NCBI RefSeq assembly: GCF_900176135.1
Contig: NZ_FWWW01000055.1
Span: 99,809 to 163,808 of the forward strand
From: Hymenobacter roseosalivarius DSM 11622
Lineage (GTDB): Bacteria; Bacteroidota; Bacteroidia; Cytophagales; Hymenobacteraceae
Direction of reading: 5' to 3'
Length of the DNA stretch: 64,000 nt
Part shown: positions 18,236 through 26,109 of the stretch, piece after piece
Position numbering within the stretch: position 1 is the first letter of the stretch
How the letters are laid out: each line of letters begins with the position of its first letter
The notes under the pieces: model-generated
Databases searched by the model: none
What the model saw: only the letters and a program-made list of their open reading frames with translations
What the model was told of the DNA's origin: nothing
Made by a program: the position numbers and the translations under genes

Positions 18236-19549
18236 ATGAAGCATATACTTCTTTCTTTAAGCCTGCTCACGGCCGTATCGGCGGCGGCGCAGGTTCCGGT
18301 GCCCGCTCCGCCCCAAGGTCGGCCCATTTTGCTGGTGGGGGGCAATTTGCACGTTGGCAACGGCACTGTCGTGCCCGACGCGGCCGTAGCTTTCGATAAA
18401 GGTCGCATAACGTACGCCGGGGCGCAAAACGGCTTTACCCAGCGCGATGGCTACGAGGTCGTGGACGTGAAGGGCCAGGAAATTTATCCCGGTCTAATTT
18501 TGCCTAATACCACCCTGGGCCTCACTGAAACCGAATCTATCCGAGCGACGGTAGATGAGCAGGAAGTAGGCACGATGAACCCCAACGTACGCTCCCTCAT
18601 TGCCTATAATACTGATTCCGACATTATCCCGACGGTGCGCACCAATGGGGTGCTGCTGGCCCAGATTACACCCCGCGGTGGCATGCTTTCAGGCCAAAGC
18701 AGCATTGTGCAGCTCGATGCCTGGAACTGGCAGGATGCGGCCGTGCGCGCCGACGATGGCATGCACCTCATCTGGCCGCAGATGATTCTGAAGCTGAACC
18801 CCGCGGAAGACGAGAAAGCGGTAGAAAAGCGCATCAAGGATCGTCAGACGCAGCTGCGCGAGCTGGAAGTAATGTTCACGGAAGCAGCAGCTTACAAAAA
18901 TTTGCCCCCCAGCCGCCGCGAAAACCTGCGCCTCTCCGCTCTGGGAGGCATTTTCGATGGTTCCAAAACTTTGTTTATTCACGCTGACTACGGCAAGGAA
19001 ATCGTGGAAGCGGTCAGCTTTGCCAAGCGCCTGGGAGTACAGAAAGTAGCCGTCATCGGGGCCCGCGACGCGTGGATGATGCTTGATTTTCTGAAGCAGC
19101 ATGACGTGGCCGTGGTGTTGTCGCGCACGCACGCGCTGCCCCGCCGCCCCGGCGACGACTACGATTTGCCCTACAAATTGCCGAACATGTTGCAGCAGGC
19201 TGACATCCGTTTCTGCCTTGATTATGAAGGCAGTATGGAAACGGCCGGCTCGCGCAACCTGGCTTTTATTGCCGGTACTGCCGCAGGCCATGGCCTCACC
19301 CAAGAGCAGGCCATCACGGCCGTTACCCTCAGCCCCGCCCGCATCTTGGGCATTGATAAAGATTACGGCAGCCTCGAAAACGGCAAAAGCGCCACGCTGG
19401 TCGTGAGTAGCGGCGACCTGCTGGACATGCGTACCAACAACATTACCCGCGCTTACATCGATGGCCGCGCTTTCAGCCCCGAGAATAAGCAGGTGTATCT
19501 GAATCGGAAGTTCCGGGGCAAGTACGGTATGCCAGTAGGAGTGAAGTAA
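18236..19549 (+). CDS. secreted amidohydrolase-like protein without catalytic metal ligands
   Basis: 437-residue protein with a signal peptide (MKHILLSLSLLTAVSAAAQ). It has the amidohydrolase composite domain (LLVGGNLHVGNGT, GQEIYPGL, YGSLENGKSATLVV). The expected PGxxDxHxH reads PGLILPNTTLGL, and the late SD motif is absent, so catalysis is unlikely. It resembles the degenerate first half of the protein before it, 68 bases upstream, and probably acts as a partner subunit of the active enzyme. The operon ends in the terminator at 19561. Confidence 0.82.
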   Translation: MKHILLSLSLLTAVSAAAQVPVPAPPQGRPILLVGGNLHVGNGTVVPDAAVAFDKGRITYAGAQNGFTQRDGYEVVDVKGQEIYPGLILPNTTLGLTETESIRATVDEQEVGTMNPNVRSLIAYNTDSDIIPTVRTNGVLLAQITPRGGMLSGQSSIVQLDAWNWQDAAVRADDGMHLIWPQMILKLNPAEDEKAVEKRIKDRQTQLRELEVMFTEAAAYKNLPPSRRENLRLSALGGIFDGSKTLFIHADYGKEIVEAVSFAKRLGVQKVAVIGARDAWMMLDFLKQHDVAVVLSRTHALPRRPGDDYDLPYKLPNMLQQADIRFCLDYEGSMETAGSRNLAFIAGTAAGHGLTQEQAITAVTLSPARILGIDKDYGSLENGKSATLVVSSGDLLDMRTNNITRAYIDGRAFSPENKQVYLNRKFRGKYGMPVGVK

Positions 19550-19560
19550 ATTCCAGATAT

Positions 19561-19598
19561 AAAAAAGCCCCCCAGAAACGCTTCTGGGGGGCTTTTTT
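19561..19598. terminator. bidirectional terminator with GCCCCCCAG stem
   Basis: A-run, GCCCCCCAG (19567-19575), loop AAACGCTT, CTGGGGGGC (19584-19592), T-run. It lies between the convergent amidohydrolase-like gene (stop 19549) and DUF1989 gene (stop 19625). Confidence 0.9.
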
Positions 19599-19624
19599 GT
19601 ACGTAGAACACAGCGTTTATGTCG

Positions 19625-20215
19625 TCAATCTTCAATCTGGTAGCCAATTGGTTTGAAGGCGTAGTTATTCGACATCTCCGCCGAGCAGGCTGTCATGCCG
19701 ATCAGCAAATCCATCTTAGCTTCCAGCACTACATAATCCCCGGCTTTGCTTTTGGGCGGCAGCACATCCACCTTGCCCGTGTTCCCATCCACGGTGACGT
19801 GCATGAAGATATTGAAGCAGATAGGAATAGCATCAGGGCTGATTCCGTGCTCTTCCAGGACGGCACTCAGGTTGCCGAAGCAGCCCCGATGCGGCTGCTG
19901 ATGCCCGTAGATAATGCGAAACGTATCGGCGCTACAGGGCGTGAGCAGGAAATCGTGGCGGCCTACCGTGTCCTCTACCATCTCGAACATGACGTTGCTG
20001 CGGTTGGAGTAGAAGGGGTGGCCTTTGGTCAGGAAGATGGTTTCGGCGTAATCAATGGTGCGGCCCGAAGACAGGTATTCGGCCTTGTCCTCCAGACTAT
20101 AGCACACAAAGTCGGCTACCTGCTCGCCCTGAATATCGACCACCCGCAGGCGCTGGCCCTTTTTGACGATGAAGGAAGTGCCGCTACGCGGCGGAATGAT
20201 GGTCAGTTGTGGCAT
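19625..20215 (-). CDS. DUF1989 protein (urea-carboxylase-associated / carboxyguanidine-deiminase family)
   Basis: 196-residue cytoplasmic protein. QRLRVVDIQGEQVADFVCYS and SSGRT mark DUF1989. A probable metal site is in TPCSADTFRIIYGHQQPHRGC followed by N. Characterised members CgdA and CgdB form a carboxyguanidine deiminase in guanidine degradation; others are unassigned. Its start overlaps the end of the GntA-like gene by 32 bases, so the two are co-translated. No urea or guanidine carboxylase, transporter or guanidine riboswitch is nearby, so the substrate is open. Family call is firm, function is inferred. Confidence 0.85.
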   Translation of the reverse strand: MPQLTIIPPRSGTSFIVKKGQRLRVVDIQGEQVADFVCYSLEDKAEYLSSGRTIDYAETIFLTKGHPFYSNRSNVMFEMVEDTVGRHDFLLTPCSADTFRIIYGHQQPHRGCFGNLSAVLEEHGISPDAIPICFNIFMHVTVDGNTGKVDVLPPKSKAGDYVVLEAKMDLLIGMTACSAEMSNNYAFKPIGYQIED

Positions 20216-20876
20216 GTTGGCTTAAAAAAGGGCATTTCCAGGCATTGTCGTACACCCGGCCGCTGTACTGGTACACTTCCGAGGCCTGACCATAGTCTTC
20301 CAGCATCGGGTTGATAGAACCAGAAAACACCACATCGCGCGTTCGGATAGTGTTGCGCAGCCCATCGTAGCGGCTGGCTTCCCGAATCTGCTCGAACTGG
20401 GCATGAGCATTAAAGACCAATGTTGGATATTTAAACCGTCGTGCCAGTCGGCTACTACCGGGGTGCAAACCGATGATGAAAAAAGCTTCTTCTTTCAGGC
20501 TGAAGCTGAAATCGGGAGAGTTAGGGTCGGCTACTACGCGCTTGTCGTAACCGTATTGCTGAGCATCCAGGTTAGATAAAGCTTGCAGGCGCTGCCACAG
20601 AAACTCCTCAAACTGGGCTTCATTCGGGTCTTCTGGCCCCTTAAAGACAATAGCCAAGCTATGGTACAGCTTAGTGGACTGCCGGTACTCATCTACGAAA
20701 TCGTAGATGAATTGCAGAATGGCCGCGTCGTCCTTGGGGCAAGCCATATGATCAACCACCAAGCATTTTATCTGCTTCCAAGTGAGTGCGGTCTTAGCGG
20801 CGACACAAGGGAATTCTTTGTTATTTATAAAATCAAAGTATTCCGATGTTATAATATTGTATTCAGCATCAGTCAT
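20184..20876 (-). CDS. YqcI/YcgG-family heme oxygenase, GntA-like
   Basis: 230-residue protein of the YqcI/YcgG family: FPCVAAKTALTWKQIKCLVVDHM, FSLKEEAFFIIGLHPGSSRLARRFKYPTLVFN and the terminal KCPF motif. Characterised members are heme-dependent N-hydroxylases of guanidino compounds (GntA in guanitoxin synthesis, AglA on arginine). It is the first gene of a two-gene operon with the DUF1989 gene. The pairing suggests chemistry on a guanidine or N-hydroxyguanidine group. The other guanitoxin genes are absent. It could equally detoxify or release a small nitrogen product. Confidence 0.85.
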   Translation of the reverse strand: MTDAEYNIITSEYFDFINNKEFPCVAAKTALTWKQIKCLVVDHMACPKDDAAILQFIYDFVDEYRQSTKLYHSLAIVFKGPEDPNEAQFEEFLWQRLQALSNLDAQQYGYDKRVVADPNSPDFSFSLKEEAFFIIGLHPGSSRLARRFKYPTLVFNAHAQFEQIREASRYDGLRNTIRTRDVVFSGSINPMLEDYGQASEVYQYSGRVYDNAWKCPFLSQHATTDHHSAA

Positions 20877-21282
20877 ATAAGCTACTCAGGTTCAACGAAA
20901 CCGGCGGAATAGTTAAATTCCCCGACTTGCTTAACGAGTATGTTATTTGGAAGGTTGAGGTTTTTGATAGAAAAAGTTAAACAGAACAGTAGGGCTTACT
21001 TCCGGGAAAAAGCCATTTACGCGACGTGGAAAGGGTTTTTAGTAAAGTTTCGCTAGGTTTAGGCTTTCTGGAAAAACTTAGTGCTGTTGCTAAGCTCTAT
21101 CCTGATCTGGACCGAGTACGCACCATGAAGGCAGACCACACGGGGTAGTGGATACTAGTATCACACCAGAAGATTTATCGTATATTTCTACCTGCTGTTG
21201 CGGGTAAGTTATCCAAGCATGTTGCAGTCTGCTATGGGTAGAAATTGCGTAATCTGTTCTTGTGCCTGACCATTTGCGCTAT
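20877..21282. other. intergenic region with a possible decayed ORF
   Basis: About 400 A+T-rich bases between divergent genes. From TTG at 20964 a frame reads MIEKVKQNSRAYFREKAI and on to a TAG near 21054. An overlapping frame then reads FLEKLSAVAKLYPDLDRVR and on to a TAG near 21147. This could be a frameshifted remnant or chance. The divergent promoters of the GntA-like and LuxR genes must lie here. Confidence 0.35.
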
Positions 21283-21957
21283 ATGAATGACCCAGTAGCC
21301 GAAGATTGCATTGCCGTCTTGGTGCTCGATGACCACCAGATGGTAATAGAAGGCGTGAAGACGTTGCTGAAATCCCAGCCCAAAATCCGGGTGGTGGCCG
21401 AAGCAAACCGGGGTGCCGACGCGTTGCAGCAGCTGCTCAGGCATCCGGAAGTGCAGGTAGTGCTCACCGATCTGAGTATGCCTCAAATGTCGGGACTAGA
21501 GTTTATTCGGGCGGCGCGTGAAGTCAACGCCAACTTGCGTATCGTGGCGCTCAGCATGTTCTATGACCAGGCTTCCGTAACCGACGTGCTTAGCGCCGGC
21601 GGCTGTGGCTATATGTTAAAAAGCCTGAGCCCAGAAGAGCTAATACAAGCCATTGAGCAGGTGGCAGCGGGCCATACATACTTTAGCCCGGAAGTAGGCT
21701 CGATGCTGCTGCAAAACATGGAGCTGGCTTCCCTGCGGCCAACTCCCGCCACCGACGCCCCCGTGCCGCTAACCCTGCGGGAGCGGGAGGTGCTTGAGCT
21801 AATCAGTAGAGAGTACTCCAACCACCACATTGCCGAAAAGCTGTTCATTAGCGAGCGAACAGTAGAAACGCACCGCAAGAACATCTTAACCAAAACGAAC
21901 TCAAAATCGATTATTGGCTTGATTCGCTACGCGTTACGCCACAAGCTTATTCAGTAA
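21283..21957 (+). CDS. NarL/FixJ-type response regulator with LuxR DNA-binding domain
   Basis: 224-residue two-domain regulator. The receiver (about 8-125) has the acidic pocket LDDH, phospho-acceptor Asp in VVLTDLSMPQMSG and the Lys in YMLKSLSPEEL. The LuxR helix-turn-helix (about 160-215) has LTLREREVLELISREYSNHHIAEKLFISERTVETHRKNI. The ATG at 21283 is preferred to the GTG at 21262. No sensor kinase is adjacent, so it is an orphan. A hairpin and T-run follow the stop. Confidence 0.92.
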   Translation: MNDPVAEDCIAVLVLDDHQMVIEGVKTLLKSQPKIRVVAEANRGADALQQLLRHPEVQVVLTDLSMPQMSGLEFIRAAREVNANLRIVALSMFYDQASVTDVLSAGGCGYMLKSLSPEELIQAIEQVAAGHTYFSPEVGSMLLQNMELASLRPTPATDAPVPLTLREREVLELISREYSNHHIAEKLFISERTVETHRKNILTKTNSKSIIGLIRYALRHKLIQ

Positions 21958-21979
21958 ACGCAACCTTTTCCAGCTGCTC

Positions 21980-22008
21980 AGCCTCTACGATTCGTGGGGG
22001 CTTTTTTA
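21980..22008 (+). terminator. intrinsic terminator of the LuxR gene
   Basis: AGCCTCTACG, loop ATT, CGTGGGGGCT (two G-T pairs), then a run of T, 22 bases past the stop at 21957. Confidence 0.7.
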
Positions 22009-22358
22009 TGCTTTCTGGTATGAATTGGCGCCGCTACGCGTAACAGCCCTTTTGGGTTACGAGAGGGGAGCATATTTAGCTACTTATAATAAATGCCCTA
22101 ATCAGGCTTTAAATGCACTATTCGTAGGTTGTATCCGGGCTAGTACGGATAGAGGCGTACGTACTGACTCAGACCTAAAATTACGGGGTAATACGCATTT
22201 ACTTTTACATATTTAATAAGCTACCTTAGCATCGTTCAAAAAGATGTTTACATCTTCATAGTTAGTAAATAAAAAAAGTTAAATACTCTGTCTTCTCCCA
22301 GGTAGCACTTTCCCGACAATCCTACACACTTAATTTTACCCTATAAAGCACACTTACC
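22009..22358. other. A+T-rich intergenic region
   Basis: No gene seen. The 63-residue frame at 22025-22216 has no coding-like codon use. The region must supply the promoter of the small gene at 22359. TAATTTTA near 22330 is close to a -7 box, but no -33 box was found. Confidence 0.4.
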
Positions 22359-22562
22359 ATGCCGTCCAAAATCCTTTCCTTCATTTGCCATGCGCCAGGT
22401 CTGATGCCTGGCTCGTATCCTTCGGTTCCGACGATGCCCAGCACCCGCTCCGTGGAGCGCAAGCCAGAAGCAAGGAGCACTGCTCCAACGGGGCACTTCG
22501 CTGCTATCTATGAGAACGACCGGTTTGTGCGCTTCAAGTACATTAACAATGCTATCAGCTAA
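22359..22562 (+). CDS. small protein of unknown function
   Basis: 67-residue frame (MPSKILSFICHAPGLMPGSYP...) that stands out as a G+C-rich, coding-like island in A+T-rich flanks. It ends FAAIYENDRFVRFKYINNAIS. No signal peptide, membrane helix or known motif is evident. The middle is rich in Pro, Ser, Thr and Arg. A strong hairpin 67 bases downstream supports a transcribed unit. Not recognised. Confidence 0.5.
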   Translation: MPSKILSFICHAPGLMPGSYPSVPTMPSTRSVERKPEARSTAPTGHFAAIYENDRFVRFKYINNAIS

Positions 22563-22628
22563 CTACTGCTCTATGCTTATGCTACTTTAGCTTATACTTA
22601 TTTTAGATTAGCTACTTAATAATATCAA

Positions 22629-22659
22629 CCGCCGCTTTTGCCCTGGGCAAGAGCGGCGG
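22629..22659 (+). terminator. strong hairpin, probable terminator of the small gene
   Basis: CCGCCGCT-TTTGCCC pairs with GGGCAAG-AGCGGCGG over about 14 bases with a tiny loop. Only a weak T-run (TTCTCGTT) follows. Confidence 0.6.
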
Positions 22660-22725
22660 TTCTCGTTAGGGGCTACCCGGTGCAGATTTCCGCTAACTTG
22701 CGGCCCAGTCCATTCATTCGCGTGC

Positions 22726-24768
22726 ATGCTCCCTTCGCCGCTTCGTATTCTGCTCGTATTGCTTATCTGCGCTACAGCAGGTCCGCTTTTCGCCCAAAAC
22801 ACTCCTTTTATTCCCGATGAAAAGGCCTATTATGGCATCGCAGCCCGCAGTAGCGGCCGGTCATTGGATGTAGCCAACTCTTCCGCTGAGTCGGGTGCTG
22901 CTATAGTGCAGTGGGAGTTCACGCACGCCTCCAGCCAGCAGTGGCGCTTCGTGCGCGTCATGCCGGGCAGCGACTATTTCCGCATCGAAAATCGCCTTAC
23001 CGGCAAGTGCCTGACGGTAGATAAACCGGATGAAAATGCCCCCTTGGTGCAGCGGCCCTTCACGGGCAGCCTGTATCAGCAGTGGCGTCTCGTGCCGGGT
23101 GGGTCGGCGGGCAGCTTACAGCTCATCAGCCGCGGCAACGACCGGTGCATTTCCGTAGCCTCAGCCGACAAAGCTAACGGGACGCCCATCGTGTCGCAGA
23201 AGCCGGCCAACCGGGCTACCCAGCAATGGCGCTTATTCATGTTGCGCCTGAACGTGGATTCTAGCTTACCGGGCTTCGGACCCCCGCAGGCCCTGAATAC
23301 ATTGAATACTCCTGGCAATGAGCTACAACCCGTGCTGGCCCCCGATAACGCGACCTTGTTTTTTGTGCGAACTAAGTTTGCCGGTAACACGGAAGGCAAC
23401 GCGGAGTCGGGCGATATCTGGATGAGCCGCTCCGTAGACCAGGGCCGTACCTGGGGGCCCGCCACGCGCTTCGACGGGCTGAATACACCTCAGCACAATG
23501 GGGTGATGGCGGTGGTAAAGAATGGCTACTATCTGCTGGTGCGCGGCTACTACGAGCGCGACGGTACGTTTCATGACGATGGTATTTCGCGGGCCGCCCG
23601 CAACGTGGGGGGCAAAAACGGCAACCGCACCGAGCAGCTGGATATAATTAATTATTATTCTACGGGCACCGCTACCACGTTTTTTCAGACCAACGACGAG
23701 AAAGTTTTGCTCTTGTCCCTGGAGCGGGCTGATGGCTACGGCGGCAATGACTTATATATCAGTCAGCCTGCCGGAAAAGGATCCTGGTCGGAGCCGCGCA
23801 ACCTGGGCGACGTAGTAAACTCGCCGGGCTTTGAATTTGCCCCCTGGCTGGCACCCGATGGCAAAACCCTGTATTTCTCCTCCTATGGCCACGGCGGCTA
23901 CGGTAGCGCCGACATCTTCACCAGCACCCGCCTCGACGACTCCTGGACGAAATGGAGTGAGCCCCGTAATCTTGGTCCTACCCTCAACGGGCCGGGCTTC
24001 GATGCTTATTTCAGCCTCACGCCCGATGGCAAGCAGGCCTATTATGCCGCCTCCCGCACGGCCAATGGCCCCGCCGACCTGTTTCGGGTGGAGGTGGGCG
24101 TGGTACCTCCCGATTCGGTGGTGGAAACGGCCCCGGCACCCACGTTTGCGGTGGCACCTCCACGGGCGCTGCTGTCGGGACGCGTAATCAATGCTAAAAC
24201 CCAGCAGCCAGTAGCTTCCGAAGTGAAAATTGCAAGTCTGGGGGGCAATTTCTCGTACAATGCCACCGCTCGCGTAGAGGCGGCTACCGGCGGCTACCAG
24301 TTTACGCTGCCGCCCGGTCGCTACCGACTGTCGGCGGTGAGCGGGGGCTTCCTGACCGCCACCGATACGCTTACTGTCACGGCTCCGCTCACCCGCAACC
24401 TACTCTTAGTACCGGCCGGGGTAGGCTCGCGCCTGGAGCTGCCAACGCTGATTTTTGCTCAGGGCAAATACAATCTGCTCGGTGCTTCCTACGCCGAGCT
24501 AAACCGCCTGGCTGGCACCCTCACCGACAACCCCACGGTGAATATTCGCTTGGAAGGTCACACGGATAACCAGGGCAATTTGGGTCTCAACCAAAAGCTG
24601 TCGGAAGACCGGGTAGCAGAGGTGAAGCGCTATTTAGTGAGCCGCGGGGTAGCCGAAGGCCGCATCAGCACCGTAGGCTACGGTGGAACGAAGCCCCGCG
24701 CCAGCAATGCCCAGGAAGAAACCCGCCGCCTGAACCGCCGCGTGGAGTTTACGATTACGAAAGAGTAA
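22726..24768 (+). CDS. exported ricin-B / PD40 / OmpA multidomain protein
   Basis: 680 residues. A signal peptide (1-23, ending GPLFAQ) is followed by a ricin-type beta-trefoil lectin (about 33-168, with three QQWR repeats). Next are PD40/WD40-like propeller repeats (about 190-460: LAPDNATLFF, LAPDGKTLYFSS, LTPDGKQAYYAAS), then a carboxypeptidase-regulatory sandwich (about 480-555) and an OmpA peptidoglycan-binding domain (about 575-680: LEGHTDNQGN, NRRVEF). It should be anchored to the wall or outer membrane and bind carbohydrate. The PD40-CarboxypepD-OmpA core is common in Bacteroidota; the ricin domain is less so. Likely monocistronic. Confidence 0.9.
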   Translation: MLPSPLRILLVLLICATAGPLFAQNTPFIPDEKAYYGIAARSSGRSLDVANSSAESGAAIVQWEFTHASSQQWRFVRVMPGSDYFRIENRLTGKCLTVDKPDENAPLVQRPFTGSLYQQWRLVPGGSAGSLQLISRGNDRCISVASADKANGTPIVSQKPANRATQQWRLFMLRLNVDSSLPGFGPPQALNTLNTPGNELQPVLAPDNATLFFVRTKFAGNTEGNAESGDIWMSRSVDQGRTWGPATRFDGLNTPQHNGVMAVVKNGYYLLVRGYYERDGTFHDDGISRAARNVGGKNGNRTEQLDIINYYSTGTATTFFQTNDEKVLLLSLERADGYGGNDLYISQPAGKGSWSEPRNLGDVVNSPGFEFAPWLAPDGKTLYFSSYGHGGYGSADIFTSTRLDDSWTKWSEPRNLGPTLNGPGFDAYFSLTPDGKQAYYAASRTANGPADLFRVEVGVVPPDSVVETAPAPTFAVAPPRALLSGRVINAKTQQPVASEVKIASLGGNFSYNATARVEAATGGYQFTLPPGRYRLSAVSGGFLTATDTLTVTAPLTRNLLLVPAGVGSRLELPTLIFAQGKYNLLGASYAELNRLAGTLTDNPTVNIRLEGHTDNQGNLGLNQKLSEDRVAEVKRYLVSRGVAEGRISTVGYGGTKPRASNAQEETRRLNRRVEFTITKE

Positions 24769-24788
24769 GCAAATCCGACCAGCGTAGC

Positions 24789-24894
24789 GTGGTCCTGCGA
24801 CTCCAAAGTCGCAGGACCACTATCGTCGAACGACTATCACGGCGCGGACATCAGCAACGAGAGTGGACCTACGACTTTTTCGTCGTAGGTCCAC
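24789..24894. repeat. two-hairpin repeat element (family shared with murC insert)
   Basis: Hairpin 1 (24789-24820, GTGGTCCTGCGACT with AGTCGCAGGACCAC) and hairpin 2 (24863-24894, GTGGACCTACGAC with GTCGTAGGTCCAC) flank a 42-base core. The core begins TATCGTCGAAC and contains AGCAACGAGA. The copy at 59089-59183 has the same plan with a 41-base core. It lies between the OmpA gene and the next gene, and hairpin 1 may double as a transcription stop. Confidence 0.88.
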
Positions 24895-24909
24895 CTGACT
24901 TCCTACCCT

Positions 24910-25833
24910 ATGAAAGCAACCATCCTTCGCCAGTTTGATTTGCCCGACCTGCCCTCGGCCTCTGGGGTGGAAGTGGTGGGCGACACAGTTTACATTATCG
25001 GCGACGATTCCCCTTTTCTCTACCGCTTCGATGCGCGGGCCCTGAAGGCCAACGGCCGCATCACGCTTTTTGAAACAGTGCATTTCAGCTCCGGCCGCTT
25101 ACCCAAAAACATCAAGCCCGACCTGGAATGCCTCACGGCCGTGCCCATAGCCGGCGGCGATACAGCCCTGCTTGTATGCGGCTCGGGGGCCACAGAGGAA
25201 CGCGAGAAGGGGTTTTGGGTGACGCTGCCCAAACAGCCGGGGGCCGGAGCTGCGGTGTATCCGCTTTCGTTGAGTGCCTTGTATGGTGCCCTGCGCAAAG
25301 CGTTGCCCAAGAGCGTGGTGCTAAATCTGGAAGCCGCCGCCGCCACCGCTACCGAGCTGCTGCTGTTTCAGCGTACGGTGGGTTCGGCAATGGGTAACCT
25401 GCTGTTTCGGTTGCCTTTACAGCAGGCGTTAGATTTTATCCAACATCGCTCGGCCCAACTTCCCATCGTCCTAACGCAGTTTTATCAATTACCGGTCATC
25501 ACTCAGAAACCTGCCGGCTTTTCGGGTGCCACTACCTATAAGGAGAAGCTGTTTGTGACGGCCTCCGTGGAAGACACCACCGACCCCGTAGCCGATGGCG
25601 AAGTATTAGGCAGCTTTGTAGGTATGCTGGACCTGGCGAAGCGTTCAGACCGCCCTTTGCAGACCCTCTTTACCCAACTGGTGTTGCCCAGCGGCCAGCC
25701 CTACCGCGGCAAGGTAGAAAGCATAACCGTGCGCCGCGAAATTGCCCCCCAACGCTACGAGCTGCTACTCGTTACCGATGACGACGCCGGCGGTTCCACG
25801 GCAGTATTGGTAGAGCTAAAAGCAGATATGTAG
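24910..25833 (+). CDS. conserved hypothetical protein, DUF6929-like, probable propeller
   Basis: 307-residue cytoplasmic protein with no signal peptide. LPSASGVEVVGDTVYIIGDDSPFLYRFD opens it, and later LECLTAVPIAGGDTALLVCGSG, GFSGATTYKEKLFVTASVEDT and GKVESITVRRE recur with propeller-like spacing. It recalls DUF6929 proteins of Bacteroidota and more loosely the SdiA-regulated/phytase-like propellers. No function is known to me. Its stop codon is formed by the first bases of the following inverted repeat (ATG-TAG at 25828-25833). Confidence 0.7.
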   Translation: MKATILRQFDLPDLPSASGVEVVGDTVYIIGDDSPFLYRFDARALKANGRITLFETVHFSSGRLPKNIKPDLECLTAVPIAGGDTALLVCGSGATEEREKGFWVTLPKQPGAGAAVYPLSLSALYGALRKALPKSVVLNLEAAAATATELLLFQRTVGSAMGNLLFRLPLQQALDFIQHRSAQLPIVLTQFYQLPVITQKPAGFSGATTYKEKLFVTASVEDTTDPVADGEVLGSFVGMLDLAKRSDRPLQTLFTQLVLPSGQPYRGKVESITVRREIAPQRYELLLVTDDDAGGSTAVLVELKADM

Positions 25834-25944
25834 AGACGCCTATTCGCGTCTAATTGTCGCGGTCGTTGTTCAATTGGCATAGTACCGGTTGTTAGCTGCA
25901 CTGACCTTCGGTTCAATGATTAGACGTGAGTACGCGTCTCTACA
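25829..25944. repeat. long inverted repeat, 'TGTAGAGACGC' family
   Basis: Arms TGTAGAGACGCCTATTCGCG... (from 25829) and ...GTACGCGTCTCTACA (to 25944) pair imperfectly. The interior contains GTTCAATTGGCATA (25868-25881), the identical 14-mer found in the spacer of the 62.4-kb repeat. The element gives the upstream gene its stop codon. Confidence 0.82.
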
Positions 25945-26109
25945 AGCTGTATTAATCTACTCAAATAACCTTTCGCCCGTTCTGAGCGTGTTTAGGCTTG
26001 GAGTTAGCTTTTATAGTAGTTCCAAAAACTTTAAGCTGCCTTTACAGGTTGAAGAAACCGGCCGTACTTTTTTGCGGCCGCTTATTATCCATTCTTGTCT
26101 ATCTGAACA

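Noticed and set aside
24780..24900. Possible CRISPR repeat unit
   Set aside because: Only two hairpins with different stems in one place; no regular spacing and no cas genes.
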